This document shows, piece by piece, positions 10,579-22,597 of a DNA stretch of 64,000 bases (positions within the stretch are counted from its first letter, which is position 1; every line of letters begins with the position of its first letter). A model generated the notes under the pieces. That model saw only the letters and a program-made list of their open reading frames with translations. It was not told the origin of the DNA and ran no database searches. This stretch comes from Malus domestica (Eukaryota > Streptophyta > Magnoliopsida > Rosales > Rosaceae): assembly GCF_042453785.1 (NCBI RefSeq), contig NC_091671.1, forward strand, positions 38,145,001 to 38,209,000. Reading direction: 5' to 3'. A program made the translations under genes and the position numbers.

Positions 10579-13500
10579 TCATTGAGTAGGGTCGGCTATA
10601 TGAATCTTAGAACGCCATTGTGCTCGGTCCTGTGTTATGTCCTCCGTTAGATCTAAGTACTCTAAGTCTTTTCTTAAAGTCTCTTCCAAAGTTTTCCTAG
10701 GTCTTCCTCTACCCCTTCGGCCCTGAACCTCTGTCCCGTAGTCGCATCTTTTAACTAGAGCGTCAGTAGGCCTTCTTTGCACATGTCCAAACCACCGTAA
10801 CCGATTTTCTCTCAGCTCTCCTACAATTTCGGCTACTCCTACTTTACCTCGGATATCCTCATTCCTAATCTTATCATTTCTCGTGTGCCCACACATCCAA
10901 CGAAGCATCCTCATCTCCGTTACACCCATTTTGTGTACGTGTTGATGCTTCACCACCCAACATTCTGTGCCATACAGCATCGCCGGCCTTATTGCAGTCC
11001 TATAAAATTTTCCCTTGAGCTTCAGTGGCATATGGTGGTCACACAACACACCGGATGCGCTCTTCCACTTCATTCATCCAGCTTGTATTCTATGGTTGAA
11101 ATCTCCATCTAATTCTCCGTTCTTTTGCAAGATAGATCCTAAGTAGCGAAAACGATCGCTCTTTGGTATTTCCTGATCTCCGATCCTCACCCTCAACTCA
11201 TTTTGGCCTTCATTTGCACTGAACTTGCACTCCATATATTCTGTCTTTGATCGGCTTGAGTGAAGACCTTTAGATTCCAACACTTCTCTCCAAAGGTTAA
11301 GCTTCGCATTTACCCATTCCTGAGTTTCATCTATCAACATTATATCGTCTGCGAAAAGCATACACCAAGGAATATCATATTGAATATGTCCTGTTAACTC
11401 ATCCATTACCAACGCAAAAAGGTAAGGACTTAAGGATGAGCCTTGATGTAATCCTACAGTTATGGGGAAGCTTTCGGTTTGTCCTTCATGAGTTTTTACG
11501 GCAATCTTTGCTCCTTCATACATATCCTTTATAGCTTGGATATATGCTACTCGTACTCCTTTCTTCTCTAAAATCCTCCAAAGAATGTCTTTTGGGACCC
11601 TATCATACGCTTTTTCCAAATCTATAAAGACAATGTGTAAATCATTTTTCCCATCTCTATATCTTTCCATCAATCTTCGTAAGAGATAGATTGCCTCCAT
11701 GGTTGAGCGCCCTGGCATGAACCCGAATTGGTTGTCCGAAACATGTGTCTCTTGCCTCAATATATGCTCAATGACTCTCTCCCAGAGCTTCATTGTATGA
11801 CTCATTAGCTTAATACCCTTATAGTTCATGCAATTTTGTACGTTGCCCTTATTCTTGTAGATAGGCATCAAAGTGCTATTTCACCACTCATTTGGCATCT
11901 TCTTCGTTTTCAAAATCCTATTGAAAAGGTCAGTGATCCATGCTATACCTGTCTCTCCCAAGACTTTCCACACTTCGATCGGTATATCGTCTGGGCCCAC
12001 TGTTTTTCTATGCTTCATCTTCTTCAAAGCTACAACCACTTCTTCCTTCCTGATTCGACGATAAAAGGAGTAGTTTCTACACTCTTCTGAGTTACTCAAC
12101 TCTCTTAAAGAAGTACTCCTTTCATGTCCTTCATTGAAAAGATTATGAAAATAACCTCTCCATCTGTCTTTGACCGCGTTCTCTGTAGCAAAAACCTTTC
12201 CATCCTCATCCTTGATGCACCTCACTTGGTTTAGGTCCCTTGTCTTCTTTTCCCTTGCTCTAGCTAGTTTATAGATATCCAACTCTCCTTCTTTGGTATC
12301 TAGTCGCTTATACATATCGTCATAAGCCGCTAACTTAGCTTCTCTCACAGCTTTCTTCGCCTCTTACTTCGCTCTTCTATACCTTTCACCATTTTCATCG
12401 GTCCTATCCTTGTATAAGGCTTTACAACATTCCTTCTTAGCCTTCACCTTTGTTTGTACCTCCTCATTCCACCACCAAGATTCCTTTTGATGTGGAGCAA
12501 AGCCCTTGGACTCTCCTAATACCTCTTTTGTTACTTTTCGGATACAACTAGCCATGGAATCCCACCTTTGGCTAGCTTCCCCTTCTCTATCCCACACACA
12601 CTGGGTGATTACTTTCTCTTTGAAAATGGCTTGTTTTTCTCCTTTTAGATTCCACCATCTAGTCCTTGGGCACTTCCAAGTCTTGTTCTTTTTTCTCACT
12701 CTTTTGATATGTACATCCATCACCAACAAGTGATGTTAATTAGCCAAGCTCTCTCCCGGTATAACTTTGCAATCCTTACAAGTTATACGATCCCTTTTCC
12801 TCATTAGAAGAAAATCTATTTGTGTTTTTGACGACCCACTCTTGTAGGTGATCACATGTTCTTCTCTCTTCTTAAAGAAGGTGTTGGCTAAGAAGAGATC
12901 ATATGCCATTGCAAAATCCAAGATAGCTTCCCCATCCTCGTTTCTCTCCCCAAAACCATGGCCACCATGAAAACCTCCATAGTTGCCTGTCTTCCTGCCC
13001 ACGTGTCCATTTAAATCTCCTCCTATAAATAACTTCTCCGTCTGGGCAATTCCTTGCACCAAGTCTCCAAGGTCTTCCCAAAATTTCTCCTTCGAACTCG
13101 TATCCAACTCTACTTGAGGTGCGTATGCACTAATCACATTGATGAGTTATTGTCCTATTACAATCTTGATTGCCATGATTCTATCTCCTACCCTCTTGAC
13201 ATCTACAACATCTTGTGTCAAGGTCTTGTCCACGATGATGCCAACACCGTTTCTCGTTCAATTTGTGCCCGAATACCAAAGTTTAAACCCTGAGTTTTCT
13301 AGATCCTCTGCCTTAAGATCAACCCGCTTAGTTTCTTGTAGGCACATAATATTTATCCTTCTCCTCACCATAACTTCCACTACTTCCATAGATTTTCCCG
13401 TTAAGGTTCCTATATTCCACGTTCCTAAACGCATTCTACTCTCTTGAACTCTACCCTTCTGTCCTAGCTTCTTCACCCTCCCCCGTCCAATAGGATCAAA

Positions 13501-13737
13501 GTACTTCTTTTGTGTGTCCTGTGTAAAGTTGATAGGAGCATATGCTCCCAAACAATTTTGAGTGGAGTCGTTCGAAAAGAAGTTTCTATGGCCCCCTTGC
13601 TCATTTAACACTGCATCTGGGTGCCGATGGAGATACAGTGACCCTTGCTCACTTATCACTGTGCTCAGGCCACACAGCGCGCCACTTACGGGTGATGCCC
13701 TAGCTTTAGCGCGATTTCGTTCTGGATTCATTTTCAT
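10579..13737 (-). pseudogene. RTE LINE polyprotein (AP endonuclease + reverse transcriptase), six nonsense codons
   Basis: One uninterrupted frame of 1053 codons contains six internal stops (starting near 13260, 13142, 12738, 12366, 11883, 11076) and no frameshift. The order is apurinic endonuclease (GTWNIGTLTGKSMEVVEV, IMCLQETKR, ISAYAPQVELD, FIGGDLNGHVG, FGERNEDGEAILDFA), then reverse transcriptase ([50 protein letters not shown], and the catalytic FADD box in [11 protein letters not shown]), then the C-terminal GRGRPRKTLEETLRKDL block. Enzymes of this family nick the target and prime reverse transcription in place. Comparison with copy A ([11 protein letters not shown]) shows that the stop near 11076 replaced a Trp codon. 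Confidence 0.85.
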
Positions 13738-13853
13738 AAGGATTCGACGTAACCGAGGAGTGCCGGCTGTCGACTACCTGACGCCCTCCCCCTCCTCCTT
13801 TACCCGGGCTTGGGACCGGCAATGTAAGATAAACTTACACAGGCGGAGTTGGG
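10579..13853 (-). mobile_element. RTE-type LINE, near full-length (copy B)
   Basis: It runs on the minus strand from a GC-rich 5' leader at 13853 through endonuclease and reverse transcriptase to 10579. The 5' end abuts the 13-bp target duplication at 13854-13866. The 3' tail is missing here: homology to copy A stops just before the CCACTAAG/TTG tail. The tail-bearing copy A lies 3.5 kb away, beyond family X, next to the matching duplication. Confidence 0.85.
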
Positions 13854-13866
13854 TTCAATATGTTTA
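13854..13866. repeat. Target-site duplication, right copy (13 bp)
   Basis: TTCAATATGTTTA, identical to 6285-6297, directly outside the LINE 5' end. Confidence 0.85.
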
Positions 13867-14550
13867 AATGTAATAAATCTGTTAAGAGTTGTTTCATGGT
13901 TACAATAGGACTCTTGTTTGAATTATCTATACGGTGAAAGGAATGAAGGAAATTATCATCTTCACACTTCTATTTCTCTGCATCACATATTTTCTACAGG
14001 TTTCCCTTTATTTTTTGGACGAGAACCTAACAAAAAGCTAGGAAGAAAAGAATGGGCAACTGGGTCGATCCGAGACCAAATGCGGCGGCTGTGAGGTGGT
14101 GGGTTGCTTCCACGAAGCCCAGTCCTCATCCACCAACCTGTTTAGTTCCGCCTAACCCGCAAACCACTAGCCTGCACACGCCTAACTTGCAACCCAGACC
14201 GACTCACGTTCTCGTGAAACCACCGCTCTCAAATCCCATCCCACCGCTAGCCCGTACCATCTCGCACCAGACCACCATGATTCCCGGACCTCTATGCTTG
14301 ACCAACCGTTCATGCGCCTAAACCCAAATTTGTTTCCGCCTGCCACAGTCACTACCATCGTATTTGAAGCAGATTCAGAATATAAAAAAGAAAAAAAAAG
14401 GGTCAAAAAAACAAAATTTTCCTTTTTAAAATTTTTAATTATATAAAAATAAATATTTAATTTGACTTATAGGACCCACTTATGTGTCACATCAGCAAAT
14501 AACAGAAATTTTGACGGAATTATAACAGAAGGACTGCATTGATTTATCAC

Positions 14551-14718
14551 CGGATCCTTTTCTTGGGGATCCTGTGATCTGTACTGTCCATCGTACATTG
14601 TGCGGTCATAAATCATTTTAAAATTTAAAATTTAAAATTAAATATAAATAGTATCTAACGAAAATTGATCGCACAATGTACGATGAACGGTCGAGATCAC
14701 GGGATCCCTAGGATCCCC
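14551..14718. repeat. MITE with long terminal inverted repeats
   Basis: The left arm GGATCCTGTGATCT...CATCGTACATTGTGCG (14568-14606) pairs with the right arm CGCACAATGTACGATGAACG...GAGATCACGGGATCC (14671-14707), with an AT-rich centre. It interrupts the right arm of the outer element (14480-14830), so it inserted later. Confidence 0.7.
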
Positions 14719-14859
14719 TTTATGTCACCCATTTACAAGGTCTACATTGATTGATTTTTAATTTCAGAGACCATCTTGATGAGGTGAATCAATTTCAAAA
14801 ATCATTTGTGATACAAACCCTATTCTTTTTAGGAAAATATTTGGTATATGTATTTTATT

Positions 14860-16585
14860 TATGATATGTTACTTGATTCACTTTTGTTACCAATAATGGC
14901 CTTTTTGTTACAAACTTTATAATGTGACAAGAAAATTATTCTACATGCTTCATTTGGTTGTAGACGAGCGCTAGGTTCAGTCGAGCACATGCACACAAAC
15001 TGATTTTGACAGTTTATTCTTAATAATTTCTCCAAGCAAGGATGGTCAAATTCAACTCAAACATGTTAAGTAACTAGTCATAATATATCTCTGTTGTATA
15101 AAGATGAGGCCCAATTATAAGAGATAATTTTTAGTATGACCTTTCGTACCACATCGCTTGTTCGTCCAATGCACACATAAGAGTGCCTCATGCATTTAGG
15201 TACCACATATGTTCGTTTTCGTCGACCTAATGCAATGCGCGACTCTTATGTAGCCTTGGACAAATGAATAATGTAGCATGGAAGCCACTACTTAAGAATA
15301 TATGTTGTTTTTAGCATAAATAACAAGTTTAACTTTCAATAAAAAATTTATGTAATCATGTATATATACTGTGCAAATATACAAATACATGTCAGAGAAT
15401 CGAAAGATAGACAGTGTACATCAGAAGCCACATCACCCCAAGTACTTGAAGCCCAAACCCAGAGGTGCTTTGGAAACACATCTTATAACAAAAGACACCC
15501 ACAAAAACACAAATTACATCAAAAATTTTGACACAGATTTTTGGTTAGACAAAACAAAAGAGAGGATGGGAGGGGGTGCCTTAAGAAGGTGTTTTCAAAG
15601 CTGAAAAAAGCAAAAGAAACAGAAAGAAAATCACGTTCTCACTAAGAGAAGAAGATACTTTGCCCAAAGTACAAATCAAAGATCATCCCTTTGACTACCT
15701 CGTTTGTCTATCTAGGATTTTTACTTGTTTGATTTTCAAACAAGGAAGAGTTTTCCAACATCCTAGCAGCAGAGGTTCTGAGTTTTTCTTTTTATTTATC
15801 GGTTTAGCATCAAATTCATTATGTGTTTGTCGCAAATGTAGAGTTAAAATCTTTATCGACTCACAATCAGAGTTGGATAATAATTTTGAGAAATTTTGTA
15901 CATGACATGTAACTTCAATGGTGGAGCATTTATCTATTCACGATTAGGGTGAGAAATTCATTCTCTTTTTTCTTTTTCCAAATTGAAGAAACAAATCAAA
16001 GAGAAAGATAAAACGAGAGTATGAAATTCACTATGCATAACCAAAATTTCATGATGAATGATGGTGGGACATGAGAGGGAGGAAATATATTTTACATCAG
16101 CCGGCCATGAACCACAAAGAAAGAGGACCGAATTGATGTACAATTTGACTAAGTTTTCTCTAATACTATGAAGTTGCAGATGGATGTTCCACGTCATGTT
16201 TTACCAAAGGATAAGGTACAAGTCATGTAAAAGAAAAGGGAGAGATTGGGGAGAATCATGCATATAACCACATTCATCATAACTGAATCCGATTAGATGG
16301 TGTCCTCTTTGGTCCCACTTTGTTGAAATTTTTCTGTGAGGACACAGTTCATTACTTGTAAAAAGAAAAGTATTCGATCGAGTTGTAGGGTAGTCTGTCT
16401 CTTCCCTCATTTCCTTTTGCCCATAACTCTTTCGTAAGTTTAGCATTTGTTTTTCCCACAGTTCTTGCACTGTCCCAGGGTGATGCCATTTTGACATGCA
16501 TTAGCCAACGCTTAGGGTCCCTTGATGATATCATCTGTCACCACCTATTCGTCATTTTCTCATTAAATCGATCCTAATATAAAGA
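14860..16585. other. Intergenic, no gene seen
   Basis: Several short open frames exist on both strands (for example minus 16201-16497), but none matches a family I recognise or shows splice or promoter support. No repeat structure was noted. Confidence 0.4.
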
Positions 16586-16589
16586 ACTA

Positions 16590-17180
16590 GTCTCACTAGT
16601 GAGACTACATGCAATCACTTATACAAGTTCTAATGTGACACTCAACACTAGCCGACACAATATACTATGTGTTTGGGTTGGCTCTAATTCCATCTGTCAC
16701 GACCCATATGCCATATCAGCACTACATCCGTACATCGAGCTTGGTAAGACTAGTCACTAGTGAGACTACATGCAATTACTTATATAGCCCAAAATGACCT
16801 AGTTATGTGAGACTCAACACTAGCCAACACAATATACTATGCGTTTGGGTTGGCTCTAATACCATTTATCACAACCCATATGCCTTATCAACACTACATC
16901 GAGCTTGGTGAGACTAGCAGACTACATGCAATTACTTATACAGCCCAAAATGACCTAGTACTTTTTCCTTATGTGAGATTCAACACTAGCGAACACAATA
17001 TACTATGTGTTTGGGTTGACTCTAATACCATCTATCACGAATCAGTTGCCATATCAGCACCACATCGATCTTGATAAGACTAGTCACTAATGAGACTACA
17101 TACAATTACTTACACAATCCAAATTGACCTAGTACTTTTCCGATGTGAGACGACACCGGCCAAGCACAATATGGGGTGTC
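16590..17180. repeat. Tandem repeat, about 165-bp unit, four diverged copies
   Basis: Units start at about 16590, 16745, 16910 and 17076 with variants of GACTAGTCACTAGTGAGAC followed by TACATGCAATTACTTATA. Each then contains CAACACTAGCC, ACACAATATACTATG and GTTTGGGTTGGCTCTAAT. Copies differ by substitutions and small indels. No coding signal is consistent across units. Confidence 0.75.
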
Positions 17181-18750
17181 GCAGTCATATCTATACATGT
17201 ATGACTGTATATGAAGGAGATTTGGGCAAATGCCATGCTGGTAGAAAAGTGGGCCGTTTGTATGACAGCTCTATGTGTTTTAGACAAATCGTTGACAACA
17301 TATATTGGGGATGGTTGGCTATGAGGGTAGTGGAAGCTTCACTAGAGTAGTGGATTCGATGGGGTTTGTGAGGGATTCCCATTTGGCATTTGGGAGATGA
17401 AGACTCTGTAGTTTTCATTGGTGTGTTTAGCTGTCTAGCTTAATAGTTTAATTAGATAACCTTGAAATATGAACAATTAAGTAGTATGATAGGGGAAGAA
17501 GACACAGTCTCCCACATGTAGAGTGTGTGTGAAGGAGAGATTTTTCAGTGTGACTAGTACACGGGGTGGTACACCACGTGTCACTAAACAAATGATGAAA
17601 TATGTGTGCTAAAAAGTTAATACCTTAAAAAATACAATTTCTTACCATTCATATTAAAACACTTGGTGTACCACTTGTGTTCATGTCACAACTAAAAATT
17701 TCTCTGTGTTAAGATTAGTCAATTAAGAAATCAAGCCCGGAGAGCTTAATCCAATAAATTACTTTGTTCAAGATTAGGGATTAAACAATGTTAATCGATA
17801 CTTGGGCTCAAAAACCTAAGAGATCGCGTGGGGTTGTGAATTGTGTTAAGCTAGGATTAGGGACCCTCAATTGCCTAGCAAGATCCTACCTTTATGTGAA
17901 CTAAGGTGAACTAGTTTGGCCCATGTGGATCAGGATCCTCTCCTAAGCTAAGGATGAGGATCCTCCTCATCAAGGGATGTAGGTCGTTGGATAAAAATCA
18001 AACGGCTACAATTATTATAACTTTAAAGGGACCTCCTATTTGTAGCCGTTGGATTTTCATCTAACGGCTCACACCAATTGAAATGTGAGCTTGCATATTA
18101 GCAAGTTGAAATTATCCAAACTGATACCCCCAAAATTGGGACAAATGCCTTGGTCCTCATGGACACAAGTCTTGATGGAGTCAAAAAGGGCTCAATTTTG
18201 CATAGCAATGTAACCTAGTGTTCAACTAAAAAGCAAACCATTGAAGGTTTTGAGGAGATATTTGCATGCAATTGCTTCTTAAGTTGGACCACAAACATTC
18301 TTCCAATCTCCCACACCTCAGCAATGAACTTCCATTGGAGATGAAACCCCAATTTTCTTTTACAAAAATACACCCTCTATGAAACCCTATAGCTATGAAT
18401 GTCTCAAATCAAGCACACCACATTGGGGGCAACATTCTTGACCTATCCAAAAAAAAAAAAAAAGGCCTTCCAAACATTCCTACCAATTGTGCAAACACAA
18501 TCACATATTATAAAGTTCGCAAGAAGTCAAGTGTTACTAAAACTTACGTAGTGATATTTCGTATTATTTATAAGTAAGAGTTTTTAAATTCGATTTCTCG
18601 TAAAAAACAAATTCGAAATAAGTTATTGTTAACCCGCCTTCTTATTTCAAAAACATAGAGATGAGTCAGTGCTATGTATTGTAACAAACTCCCAAATTCA
18701 TTAATCTCTTTTATTTATTTCTTTTGTTGGGTTCGACTGCTTGGGTTTTT
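17181..18750. other. Intergenic; one MITE, otherwise no gene seen
   Basis: Apart from the MITE at 17535-17704, I see only a weak inverted-repeat motif around 17940-18080 (GGATCCTC..., GTAGCCGTTGGATTTT against AAAATCAAACGGCTAC) and a poly-A run at 18450-18463. Confidence 0.4.
17535..17704. repeat. MITE, family with copy at 26101-26265
   Basis: The ends form an inverted repeat: GAGATTTTTCAGTGTGAC...GGTGGTACACCACGTGTC on the left and GTGTACCACTTGTGTTCATG...AAAAATTTCTC on the right. The copy at 26101 has the same termini and the same AAAGTTAATACCTTAAAAAA-type centre. Confidence 0.7.
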
Positions 18751-18763
18751 GATCAAACCTAAC

Positions 18764-18971
18764 TTAGAGAGAGAGAGAGGGGGGGGGGGGGGCAGAATTT
18801 AGAGAGAGAAAGCTTGGCAGGGGCAGTGTGGGAAGTTGGGTGTGAGTGGGTGGCCAAATAAAATCCAAAGCCACAGCCCGAGTGCCCATTCTCCCCAATT
18901 CCCCAAGCAAAGGGCTGGGTCGGCCTTGGATTTTGGGGTAAAAAGCCTCTCGACACACAGAGCCAAGCTCA

Positions 18972-19018
<47 letters not shown>
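18764..19018. repeat. GA/poly-G and CT microsatellites in the phosphatase 5' region
   Basis: An (AG)n run followed by about 13 G lies at 18766-18792. A (CT)n run of about 20 units lies at 18976-19017, 560 bp upstream of the phosphatase start codon. CT-rich tracts are common in plant 5' leaders, so this is probably 5' UTR or core promoter. No clear TATA box was placed. Confidence 0.7.
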
Positions 19019-19019
<1 letters not shown>

Positions 19020-19579
19020 CTCTCCTTCCTCTCTCACTCTTATACCACTCGACTTTATTCTCTCTTCAAAATTCGATACTTTGCTCTGTACCCATAACGA
19101 GGTTTTTCTCACAGACAACTCCCACACTTTCACTCTCTCTCTCTGTCTCTCTAGGAATCCTGCATTGTCTTGATTTATCCTTAGAGGGCTGTGTCCTTCT
19201 CTGTGAAGCCCTTTGAGTTTCCTCTGTTTTTTCTGCTGCCAAACACAGAAGAGAAGTGGAAGAGGAAAGTACCCAGTTGGATATTTAGGATTTTAACTTT
19301 CTGTTTGGAAGCCGGGAAAATAAAATGCCCATTTGGGTTCTCTTCATTGATTGAGAAAACAGGGGCTTTTCCCACTACCCATTTTTGTTCTCTTCTTGTC
19401 CTAACCAACTCACTGAACTTTTCCCTTTGTTTCCCGGAAAAAAAAACCAGAGCTTTTGAGTCCATTTTTCTGGGTTCTTTTTCTTCTTCTTGGGGTTTAA
19501 TTTTGTTGGTCTTCTTCTTCTTTCTCCATCCGCATTCATTGTTGTAATTACAGATATCCATTTATGAAGCAGTGAAACA

Positions 19580-22500
19580 ATGAGAGATGAGAATTCCAAG
19601 AAAAGCAAGGTTCGATAAAATGCCACCACTTTTCCAATTTCTTCTGCATTTTTGTTCTGAGATTGCTGACTCTTTTGAGCTAATTTCTGAAGCTTTCATG
19701 GCCCAAGACACTGGTCAAAAAATGGTTCAACATCAAGAGCAAAGCCGAGGACTTCGATGCAGACGACGCCGTTTACGGAGGTCATTGTCACATACATGCA
19801 TTGATTTGGATTTTATAAAGTTTGGGATTTCTGATTTGGGAACCTTGGATTTTACATCAAGACAAAAAATTGGATTTCTCTGCATTTTTTAGATTCTACT
19901 TTGCTCTGAACACTCTTGCATTGCTCTAATCTGCATCACTGCAATTTTGGGTAGAGAAAATTTCAGATTTTAATGGACCCTGCAGCTTCAAGATCTGCCA
20001 TTTGTTTTCTTCCTCTTTTCTGCAGCAATTTCTTTTAATTATTATTAATATTATTATTTTCTTCATTTATTTTGTAACTTGAAAAATGTTCTTATTGTTT
20101 TGTTTTGTTTTCTTGTGGTGGTTTTTGAATCATTTGAATGTATCAACAGTGGAAAAAGCTCAGCTTTAACAACTTTATGGGGTTATCTTTTTCAGGTGTT
20201 AATGGAGAGTGGAGGAACAACCATTCAGAGAGGGAAGCATGCACAATCAAGAAAAGCAAAACAGGTTCAGTTCTCAGTATTCAGTTTTTGCTTTGGACCA
20301 CAACATTCTTAGCATAAAAAGATAATCATGCTGTTTAGAGTCTCCTAATTTTCTGGCCAATTCTTTAATTTTTGACTAATCACCTATTCAACCCCAACTA
20401 AATCCACAGAAAGATTGAGCAAGAGGCACTCGGATAGAATCCGGCGGGGTAAGATTGATATGGAAGCATCACAGGTTACAGATGTGCATAATTACAGGTA
20501 CGAAATGGAACTAGCATTGTCTTGTAAATTAGTTGTAATTAAGCACTTCTTCTTTGTGGATGAATAGGTTTAAACCGAAATTTTCGGGGTAAGAGCCTTG
20601 TCTTGTATGTGATATGTATTGGTGTTCAATGTGGGCACAGGATCTTTGTAGCTACATGGAATGTGGCTGGAAAATCTCCTCCGAGTTGTTTGAATCTTCA
20701 AGATTGGCTTCATACCTCTCCTCCTGCTGATATTTATGTTCTTGGGTAGGTTCTTGCATATCTAGATATGTTCTCTCTAATCTGTGCAACGTTTTTGTGT
20801 GGTGATAGAATCCTCATCAATCCTTTTGGTTTCCAGGTTCCAAGAAATAGTTCCTTTGAATGCCGGCAATGTTTTAGGCACGGAAGACATTGCGCCGGCT
20901 AAGAAGTGGTTAGCTCTTATAAGGAAGACTCTAAATAATCTTCCTGGAACAAGCGGTGCTTTCCATACACCTTCGCCAGTAACTGATCCAATTGTAGAAT
21001 TAGATGCGGACTTTGAGGGATCGGCAAGGGAGAAGGCCTCCTCTTTCTTTCATCGCAGGTCCTTTCAATCCTTGAGCCGCAGCATGAGAATGGACAATGA
21101 CATGTCAATGCCGCAACCCAGACTTGATAGGCGATTCAGTGTTTGTGATCGGGTTATGTTCGGGCACAGATCAAGTGATTATGATCCCAATTACAGATGG
21201 GGTTCCTCTGATGATGAGAATGTACCTGATGATTCACCTGTTCTGACACATTATTCACCAATGTCCAACAGTGGGTCTTTCTCAATGGAGGATAGAGATA
21301 GACAGCTAGGCCACTCGAGATACTGCTTGGTTGCCAGCAAGCAAATGGTTGGTATATTTTTGACAGTGTGGGTAAAAAGTGATCTTCGAGATGATGTTCG
21401 CAATTTGAAAGTGTCTTGTGTTGGAAGAGGATTAATGGGCTATCTTGGAAATAAGGTACAATTTTTCTTGTGAAATATATTTCCTACTTCTAGGAGATGC
21501 AGCAATCTTATTGTCTTGAGTTTTCCAGGGTTCAATTTCCATTAGCATGTCTTTGCATCAAACAAGTTTTTGCTTCATCTGTACTCATCTCACCTCTGGG
21601 CAAAAGGAAGGAGATGAACTTCGTAGAAATTCCGATGTCATGGAGATCCTTAGGAAGACAAGGTTTCCTCGGGTTGATGACATGGGAGATGAAAACTCTC
21701 CTCAGACTATACTAGACCACGAGTAAGCCCCCATTTTGTCTAATTTCTCTAATTATCTGCTTATCTAAGTTTTGCCGTTCTTTCTCTTTGAAGTTTAAAA
21801 TTTCTAAGAAACTAGCCTTGGAGAAAATTTGAAAACTAAGTTTCCTTGTGCAGTCGAATTATTTGGCTGGGGGATTTGAATTATCGCATTGCCCTTTCTT
21901 ACCGCTCTGCAAAAGCTCTTGTCGAGATGCGCAACTGGAGGGCATTGTTAGAGAATGACCAGGTATGCAATCTATTCCACTACAAGCATTGTTCTTTTCT
22001 TTCAAATGTGTTAATCTCGTGTTCCCCCATGGGACCAAAAAGAAAAGGAAAGAAAAAAAGAGTTGTGGTCTTTTTTGACTTGCTTTAGAATGGCTTGTTT
22101 CTGAAATTTTGATGGATTATACTATCAGCTACGCATAGAGCAAATAAGAGGACGCGTCTTTGAGGGATGGAATGAAGGGAGGATATATTTCCCTCCTACA
22201 TACAAGTATCTAAATAATTCAGATCGGTATGCAGGCGATGATAGGCACACCAAGGAGAAGCGAAGAACTCCAGCATGGTAACAACAAATCTCTTGTAGAA
22301 AAAATTTCTCGAGGAAATCATTTAGTTTTTTCCATTATATGAATATCTAAACATACTTTATGCATGTGAAGGTGTGATCGTATATTATGGTATGGAAGAG
22401 GCCTCCACCAATTGTCTTATGTTCGTGGGGAGTCAAGATTCTCAGATCATAGGCCAGTCTACGGTGTATTTCTGGCGGAGGTTGAGTCTATTAACCGTAG

Positions 22501-22597
22501 CCGAATCAAGAAAAGTATGAGTTGTTCCAGTTCCAGAATCGAGGTAGAGGAGCTGTTGCCACACTCCCATGCATACACCGGCCTCAATTTTTATTGA
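19580..22597 (+). CDS. IP5P: Type I inositol polyphosphate 5-phosphatase (ten exons)
   Basis: Exons: 19580-19609, 19693-19780, 20196-20264, 20410-20497, 20641-20745, 20837-21455, 21529-21722, 21854-21962, 22129-22277, 22372-22597. All introns are GT-AG. The joined frame is 1677 nt (558 aa) with no stop. Plant type I enzymes remove the 5-phosphate from soluble inositol phosphates and some phosphoinositides, limiting InsP3 and calcium signalling. The N-terminus starts [10 protein letters not shown] and [19 protein letters not shown], typical of plant type I members. [14 protein letters not shown] marks the start of the catalytic domain. Both signature motifs are complete: WLGDLNYR (402-409) and PAWCDRILW (482-490), then SDHRP (508-512). 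A Ser/Asp-rich insert (about 240-320) separates the halves, as usual in plants. It most resembles the Arabidopsis 5PTase4/CVP2 group; exact orthology is inference. Upstream ATGs in the leader were rejected because only 19580 joins this frame. Confidence 0.93.

Larger units (their letters stand above)
5560..14840. mobile_element. Long-terminal-inverted-repeat DNA element, split by a nested LINE
   Basis: The arms at about 5570-5705 and 14480-14830 are inverted copies of each other. Both carry the phrases ATTGATTGATTTTTA and AATCAATTTCA, separated by similar spacing. Without the nested LINE block (6298-13853) the element would be about 1.7 kb, with GC-richer interior pieces at 5810-5950 and 14050-14330. 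Class is uncertain; a Mutator-like or other TIR element is possible. Exact ends and target duplication were not determined. Confidence 0.5.

Noticed and set aside
13739..13853. Possible independent gene in the GC-rich LINE leader
   Set aside because: It is continuous with the LINE 5' region and ends exactly at the target duplication, so it is LINE leader.
15371..16534. Short frames on both strands (for example minus 16201-16497, plus 15371-15604) as possible genes
   Set aside because: No recognisable motif, no splice or promoter context, overlapping alternatives in several frames, and composition like the surrounding intergenic DNA.
19181..19561. Frames of 118-126 codons on both strands in the phosphatase leader
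   Set aside because: They lie in the CT-rich 5' leader, mirror each other on opposite strands and do not join the splice-supported coding frame; at most upstream ORFs.
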